Part shown: positions 62,801 through 64,000 of the stretch, in pieces | Numbering within the stretch: the stretch's first letter is position 1 | How the letters are laid out: every line of letters begins with the position of its first letter | Origin: Strigops habroptila | Taxonomy: Eukaryota; Chordata; Aves; Psittaciformes; Psittacidae | DNA: 64,000 bases | Direction of reading: 5' to 3' | NCBI RefSeq assembly: GCF_004027225.2 | Contig: NC_044289.2 | Coordinates: 7,801,761-7,865,760, forward strand | The notes under the pieces: generated by a model | What the model was told of the DNA's origin: nothing | Seen by the model: the letters and a program-made list of their open reading frames with translations, nothing else | Databases searched by the model: none | Made by a program: the position numbers and the translations under genes

Positions 62801-62836
62801 AAGAGGCAGTCACTTGGAGGGTTTTTTAAGGGCCTT
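20758..62836 (+). CDS. BCAS1: BCAS1 gene, coding exons 1-10 (3' end outside window)
   Basis: Ten exons join without a frame break: 20763-20831, 20938-21019, 30007-30590, 35979-36134, 36680-36724, 44017-44052, 44392-44595, 53151-53318, 58863-58901 and 62570-62836. Together they encode 550 residues; human BCAS1 is about 584. All junctions except one have GT donors, and all have AG acceptors. Blocks recognisable from mammalian BCAS1 occur in the right order from the MGN start to KRQSLGGFFKGL, so only the short C-terminal exon should be missing, beyond 64000. The protein is low-complexity, rich in Ser, Lys, Glu, Gln and Pro, and probably mostly disordered; I see no enzyme domain or membrane segment. 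From the literature, BCAS1 is a cytoplasmic, membrane-associated protein of early myelinating oligodendrocytes, lies in the 20q13 amplicon of human tumours, and is reported to bind dynein light chain. Most junctions are phase 0, which favours alternative splicing. Identification is by recalled similarity, not a search. Confidence 0.95.
20938..21019 (+). CDS. BCAS1: BCAS1 exon 2
   Basis: This exon encodes residues 24-50 plus the first base of codon 51 and reads ALSESPDNIKNGSVAF...NGE. The acceptor is gtttcag and the donor is GAAG before gtatgt. It corresponds to the poorly conserved human stretch between TYQ and EEVDLG; the boundary residues fit (NGE-VDAKAS here, EE-VDLGIS in human). The intron before it is only 106 bases, unusually short for this locus. 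That intron's length is not a multiple of three, and an in-frame TGA follows the exon 1 donor, so retaining it would truncate the protein. This is the only exon in the set that ends in phase 1. Confidence 0.88.
21020..30006 (+). other. BCAS1 intron 2
   Basis: About 9 kb from GAAG-gtatgt to ctgtttgtag. I see no further in-phase exon, no recognised transposable element and no tandem array longer than short homopolymers. The 150-codon frame at 22959-23411 is not protein-like. Confidence 0.75.
30007..30590 (+). CDS. BCAS1: BCAS1 exon 3 (largest exon)
   Basis: Encodes residues 51-245. The acceptor is tctgtttgtag. The first two bases complete Val51, giving VDAKASVARDNVAVSSP, close to human VDLGISVKTDNVATSSP. 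Further matches are PGRTEDPATDSS and GKLDVSS (about residues 107-127) and SKPKQVTFFDRIFKLEKG (about 185-202), where human has SKPKDSSFFDKFFKLDKG. The open frame continues only three codons past the exon before TGA at 30600, so a donor must lie before that. The only one that fits is GGGAAG followed by gcaagt, a GC donor, and this gives the phase 0 needed by exon 4. The FFDRIFKL segment is the first member of the aromatic-basic motif series seen in later exons. Confidence 0.93.
30591..35978 (+). other. BCAS1 intron 3, apparent GC-AG intron
   Basis: Exon 3 must end before the in-frame TGA at 30600. No GT donor in the last part of the exon gives the right phase, but GGGAAG-gcaagt matches the usual consensus of GC donors (AAG then GCAAGT). 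The acceptor is tttttttatag at 35978. No coding segment or recognised repeat was found inside; the interior is ordinary AT-rich sequence. Confidence 0.8.
32997..33026. repeat. C16-T14 homopolymer junction
   Basis: Sixteen C followed directly by fourteen T. Likely length-polymorphic and error-prone in assembly. Confidence 0.9.
35979..36134 (+). CDS. BCAS1: BCAS1 exon 4
   Basis: Encodes residues 246-297, 52 codons in phase 0 on both sides. The acceptor is ccccttttttatag and the donor is CTG before gtaagc. The first part is Gln/Ala-rich (QQDSAGANSLTAEQPQQAEG) and diverged. The end, DNSVMSFLKTL (about residues 287-297), matches human NNSIMSFFKTL and stops exactly at the splice donor. It continues as VSPSKAE in the next exon, as in human VSPNKAE. 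Confidence 0.93.
36680..36724 (+). CDS. BCAS1: BCAS1 exon 5 (15-codon microexon-like)
   Basis: Encodes VSPSKAEAKSDSEDK (residues 298-312), matching human VSPNKAETKKDPEDT. Both ends are phase 0. The acceptor is an AAG type (atatttaag) with only a modest pyrimidine tract; the donor is AAG before gtaggc. Being short, symmetric and preceded by a weak acceptor, it is a plausible candidate for alternative inclusion. Confidence 0.9.
38107..38145 (-). repeat. Tandem duplicated AATAAAGTC segment (minus strand)
   Basis: On the + strand, gactttattgagtacacca is followed by gactttattgagcatacc; the minus strand thus has two AATAAA signals about 20 bases apart. It could be the poly(A) region of an old LTR or retroposon, but no full element was recognised. 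Confidence 0.5.
40773..40913 (+). CDS. BCAS1: Candidate BCAS1 cassette exon in intron 5
   Basis: One frame reads GSKAEKGHGGQPAPKTVPES then QSKGAKKKKAESPKLGHS and ends TFSKLFRHK immediately before AAG-gtctgt. The composition (Lys, Ser, Pro, Gln) and the exon-terminal SKLFRHK match the style of BCAS1 exon ends such as SKLFWKK in exon 7. It is 47 codons and phase 0 at both ends, so it can join exons 5 and 6 without disturbing the frame. The acceptor could be acaaaag before 40773, or ctgag before 40743, which adds ten codons (YSTSNAVVQK). Neither acceptor has a strong pyrimidine tract, and the donor gtctgt is weak, as expected for a regulated or decaying exon. I cannot recall a matching human segment; it could be a lost or lineage-specific exon. 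Confidence 0.55.
44017..44052 (+). CDS. BCAS1: BCAS1 exon 6 (12 codons)
   Basis: Encodes AAKETQQTTNTK (residues 313-324). The acceptor is strong (tttgtttcccttcag) and the donor consensus (AAA before gtaagt). It is phase 0 on both sides. It aligns loosely with human SQETQGAGKNSK. The KETQQT string faintly resembles dynein light chain LC8 sites (K-x-T-Q-T), but the match is imperfect and I would not call a site. The following intron is only 339 bases. Confidence 0.85.
44392..44595 (+). CDS. BCAS1: BCAS1 exon 7
   Basis: Encodes residues 325-392 (68 codons, phase 0 at both ends). The acceptor is attccttctag and the donor is AAAAAG before gtatgt. The end reads VTKERSSSAPMPLSKLFWKK, matching human GTKEKSGPTSLPLGKLFWKK. 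The earlier part (SIEQQPVTSVKSDKN..., EPAAQQQAVASDAPKE) is Ser/Gln/Pro-rich and diverged. The SKLFWKK motif abuts the donor, like the ends of exons 4, 8 and 10. Confidence 0.94.
46014..46064. repeat. Diverged short duplication with acaaactaatcca core
   Basis: acaaactaatccagttttact (46014 onward) recurs as acaaactaatccatattttac from 46042, separated by ggatttt. It lies about 300 bases upstream of the intron 7 CR1. Confidence 0.75.
46369..46983 (+). mobile_element. CR1 LINE fragment in BCAS1 intron 7
   Basis: The sequence runs from gtgctgggctgcatcc through ctggagaagagaaggctcc, gtgaggtgctgaggcgctgg-like and cctggcagtgttcaaggc blocks to ccattctatgaac. This is the standard CR1 3' end, here notably GC-rich compared with the flanking intron. 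The ORF is broken by several stops and indels. An A-rich stretch follows at 46985-47002. The 208-codon minus-strand frame across it is a shadow of the element, not a gene. Confidence 0.93.
47651..47670. repeat. T20 homopolymer in intron 7
   Basis: Twenty T between agcc and ggcaaat; no retroposon body was identified next to it. A similar T17 run is at 57322-57338, and a CT/T tract at 20301-20333. Confidence 0.85.
51259..51355. repeat. A-rich low-complexity tract
   Basis: Long A runs broken by CC, CCC and C (aaacccaaaaaaaaacc, aacaaacaaac, aaaacaaaacaaaac), ending in ccccc. It could be a decayed poly(A) tail of a retroposon, but I see no element body on either side. Confidence 0.85.
53151..53318 (+). 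CDS. BCAS1: BCAS1 exon 8
   Basis: Encodes residues 393-448 (56 codons, phase 0 at both ends). The acceptor is ctaaccccag and the donor is CTG before gtaagc. It reads NTSEEAEMVSNEKADMSSEA, then KNPEAAEVKPKREESKTPKA, ending NLRKFFKL. Human has APEPTEAKLKREESKPRTSLMAFLRQ at the same place. The exon's frame stays open past the donor to a stop at 53856-53858 through the GC-rich block, so a retained intron would add 179 residues of Pro/Arg-rich sequence. That openness is most simply explained by high GC rather than coding. Confidence 0.92.
53438..53852. promoter_or_regulatory. CpG-rich block inside BCAS1 intron 8
   Basis: CpG is frequent from gcgtccagcgg through ccgccgcc repeats, gctgccgcccgtgccgcg, gctcgcccggg, ccgcgccggcc and cgagacccggg to gcgtcgggggg. 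The surrounding intron is AT-rich and CpG-poor. The block starts about 120 bases after the exon 8 donor and contains the 17-bp YY1-like tandem array. It could be an intragenic CpG-island promoter or enhancer, or a GC-rich expansion with no function. Confidence 0.55.
53477..53561. repeat. 17-bp minisatellite, five perfect units, with YY1-like cores
   Basis: Five exact copies of gccgccatttgcccccc start at 53477, 53494, 53511, 53528 and 53545. Each contains GCCGCCATTTG, close to the known YY1 site (GCCGCCATTTT; ATGGCGGC on the other strand). Each unit also has a run of six C, so the minus strand has five G6 runs. Perfect identity of the units points to recent tandem expansion or an assembly-sensitive array. 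Confidence 0.9.
54085..54200. repeat. AT-rich (TA/CATA)n microsatellite
   Basis: Alternating tacatatatatg, tgtgtatataata, acatacatatgtatgt and acacacatatatatatat stretches, ending where the truncated CR1 begins. It is rich in short palindromes (catatatatg, acatatgt). Confidence 0.9.
54199..54325 (+). mobile_element. Severely 5'-truncated CR1 tail in intron 8
   Basis: Starts gttcaaggccaggttgcacg, continues cttggagcaacctggtctag and ends ggtcccttccaacctaaacc...gggattcc. Only the last ~125 bases of CR1 remain. The 5' break lies exactly at the end of an AT microsatellite (54085-54200). The terminal octamer is degraded. Confidence 0.9.
54326..58862 (+). other. Distal part of BCAS1 intron 8
   Basis: Downstream of the truncated CR1 the intron is plain AT-rich sequence with one 23-bp duplication (57733) and a T17 run. 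No supported exon. Confidence 0.7.
57733..57778. repeat. 23-bp tandem duplication
   Basis: Two copies of a 23-base unit (57733-57755 and 57756-57778), ctg[a/g]tccttgcagtaacac..., differ at one base. Confidence 0.92.
58863..58901 (+). CDS. BCAS1: BCAS1 exon 9 (13 codons)
   Basis: Encodes SVKGDGGTTSSDE (residues 449-461), matching human SVKGDGGITHSEE. The acceptor is tttatcattttag and the donor is GAG before gtaaat. It is phase 0 on both sides, so it can be skipped without a frame change. Confidence 0.9.
61374..61387. repeat. G14 homopolymer
   Basis: Fourteen consecutive G between aaat and tgttaag in intron 9. Length is unreliable in most sequencing data. Confidence 0.9.
61900..62430 (-). pseudogene. 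Coding-like minus-strand stretch of unknown origin
   Basis: Two overlapping minus-strand frames are open here: 161 codons (62426-61941) and 96 codons (62182-61892). Read in sequence with one frame change they give Lys/Glu-rich, helix-like text (KALKKCKGKICEEKERNERR in one frame; AKEEIANIPNTMTEQLFIVK and EKILKLREARDMFEVDRRK in the other) ending at a stop near 61892. This looks more protein-like than other spurious frames in the window. I do not recognise a parent gene. It may be a processed-pseudogene fragment, or chance in A-rich DNA. It lies wholly in BCAS1 intron 9. Confidence 0.3.
62570..62836 (+). CDS. BCAS1: BCAS1 exon 10
   Basis: Encodes residues 462-550 (89 codons, phase 0 start). The acceptor is aaactgctttag and the donor is CTT before gtacgt. 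Conserved blocks are KESSKDKKSTVELSKQKGSK (human GSSKDKKSAAEMNKQKSNK), ETDSIHNGGD (human VDTNSLQNGD) and KTEKRQSLGGFFKGL (human RPEKRQQSLGGFFKGL). In human the next and last exon begins GPKRMLDAQVQTDP; no such sequence occurs between here and 64000, so it lies outside the window. Reading through the donor gives 15 extra residues and TAA at 62882, a possible alternative end if this intron is retained. Confidence 0.94.
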
Positions 62837-64000
62837 GTACGTGTACTTGATCTTACCTTTCTGGTTGGTTTTCAGCTGATTTAAGCAGCCAGCCTGCAAG
62901 CTGTTACTATGTGAGATCTGTGCTCAGATGGAGTGCGACTTCACAAGAAGTTTGCAGGGCTAAAGCCAAACAACATCAAGTTTTTGGACAAAGAAAACTT
63001 GGGCCTCAGGGTACTGATTCATGGGCAAATATCGTTTACTATGGGAGAGCTATAATTGTTCCCACACTGCTGGTTTAGAGGTTCATGCCTTGGCTACGGG
63101 GATGACTCAACTGTTCCTGTAGCAGGTACTGAACCATCTACAAATTACAGTGTGTTTATTAAGGAAAAGTGGAGGTGGTGCCGGTTTACCAGGGTAACCT
63201 GCCTGCCATGATGCTGGTTCAGCTCTTGCTTCAGAGCAGCTGGGATATCCCTGCAAGGTGGGAAATCCCTGTAAGGAAAAAGTCAGCATAGACCGCTGGG
63301 TGGGTGGGAACCAATATACTGGTCTCAAGATAAGCACCTCATATATTATCAGTTATAGACTAGTCAGAGCACACAAAAAAATACATAGTATTTTTTTCTT
63401 ACTGCTTTTTTGGTCAAATCTTACCCTAGGTTTGCTATGTCCCCTTCACTGAAACCTGAAATGTAGAAAGGAAAGAATTCAGCATACTGAAAATCTGAGT
63501 TTCTATAAGGCTTGGTGTTACTGATGCAAATAGTGGTTCCTCAGAGCATTAAATAGATGGAAACTTTTTTTTTCCCCTTGTCCATACCCAGGGGCAAGTG
63601 TCGAAACAGAAGCACAGGTTAGACTTAGGACTGCCACTCAAGCCTTGGCAAGAGGGCAGATTTCCATTGCTTTTTATATATAATATAAATTTATATCTAA
63701 ATTGCAGTTTGCTTCTCTTTCCTCACACAACAGCAATGAATCCACAGAGCTATGAGGTCATTTTTAGCATCTTGTGCAAACCGAGTTTCATCACAAATTT
63801 CAAGTGATGCAAAGAAACCAAACAGATTTGACTGCTGCCTGGAGTAATTCCTAGTGAATTTGGCTCCCTTGAGAGACAGACAGCTTTTTGTTTTTTCCTT
63901 CCTCCCTATCTTACTTGTAAGGCTGTCAGGAGAGAAAAAGAGCCAGGCAATCCTCCAGGTCTGAAAGAAGAGAAGTCAAACAATACAGACCAACATAGTA
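62837..64000 (+). other. Start of BCAS1 last visible intron
   Basis: From CTT-gtacgt to the window edge. A sequence matching the expected BCAS1 C-terminus (GPKRM..., VQTDP) is absent. An acceptor-like tacccag at about 63591 opens a 70-codon frame that does not resemble BCAS1. Confidence 0.65.

Noticed and set aside
63592..63807. Acceptor-like tacccag followed by a 70-codon frame, considered as the last BCAS1 exon.
   Set aside because: The sequence (GQVSKQKHRLDLGLPLKPW...) does not match the expected GPKRM...VQTDP ending and continues into AT-rich junk.
1..64000. Search for tRNA, rRNA, CRISPR, prophage or operon-like structure.
   Set aside because: None visible; the sequence is an avian gene region with introns and retroelements.

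Overview
The window is vertebrate nuclear DNA, almost certainly avian. It is AT-rich, with short exons separated by kilobase-scale introns. It carries three copies of the bird-type CR1 LINE 3' end (tail ATTCTATGATTCTATGAT) and two solo LTRs of a kind I associate with avian endogenous retroviruses. Nothing prokaryotic is present (no operons, CRISPR or IS elements), and no tRNA or rRNA gene is visible.

The only protein-coding gene I can support is BCAS1 (breast carcinoma amplified sequence 1, also NABC1), on the + strand. Its first coding exon is at 20758-20831. Ten coding exons join in frame to give 550 residues, and the gene runs off the right edge before its last short exon. Recognition rests on recalled similarity to mammalian BCAS1 exon by exon: the MGN-x-MS start, a PGRT...DSS-G--KLDVSS block, FFD-x-F-KL-x-KG, MSF-x-KTLVSP, KLFWKK, K-KREESK, SVKGDGG, SSKDKKS and KRQSLGGFFKGL. 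An eleventh, unexpected open segment at 40773-40913 ends in SKLFRHK. It looks like an in-phase cassette exon of the same gene.

Layout: 1-20757 is non-coding and upstream of the start codon. It holds a CR1 fragment (2450-3015), two solo LTRs (about 3477-3996 on + and 7152-7711 on -), a TATA-box candidate promoter (5112), a (GGGAA)17 microsatellite (9986-10070), and a long imperfect palindrome (18886-18924). 20758-62836 is BCAS1 coding exons and introns. Intron 3 appears to use a GC donor. Intron 7 carries a CR1. Intron 8 carries a CpG-rich block with five 17-bp units, each containing a YY1-like GCCGCCATTT core, followed by an AT microsatellite and a truncated CR1. 62837-64000 is the start of the last intron seen.

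The most interesting structural point is that five or six BCAS1 exons end, right at the splice donor and in phase 0, with a short aromatic-basic motif (S-x-FLK-TL, SKLFRHK, SKLFWKK, RKFFKL, GGFFKGL). The protein therefore looks like a string of exchangeable exon modules. I found no convincing new multi-gene system. The best leads are the cassette exon, the exon-terminal motif array, the GC-AG intron, the YY1-like minisatellite CpG block, and an unexplained minus-strand coding-like stretch at 61.9-62.4 kb.
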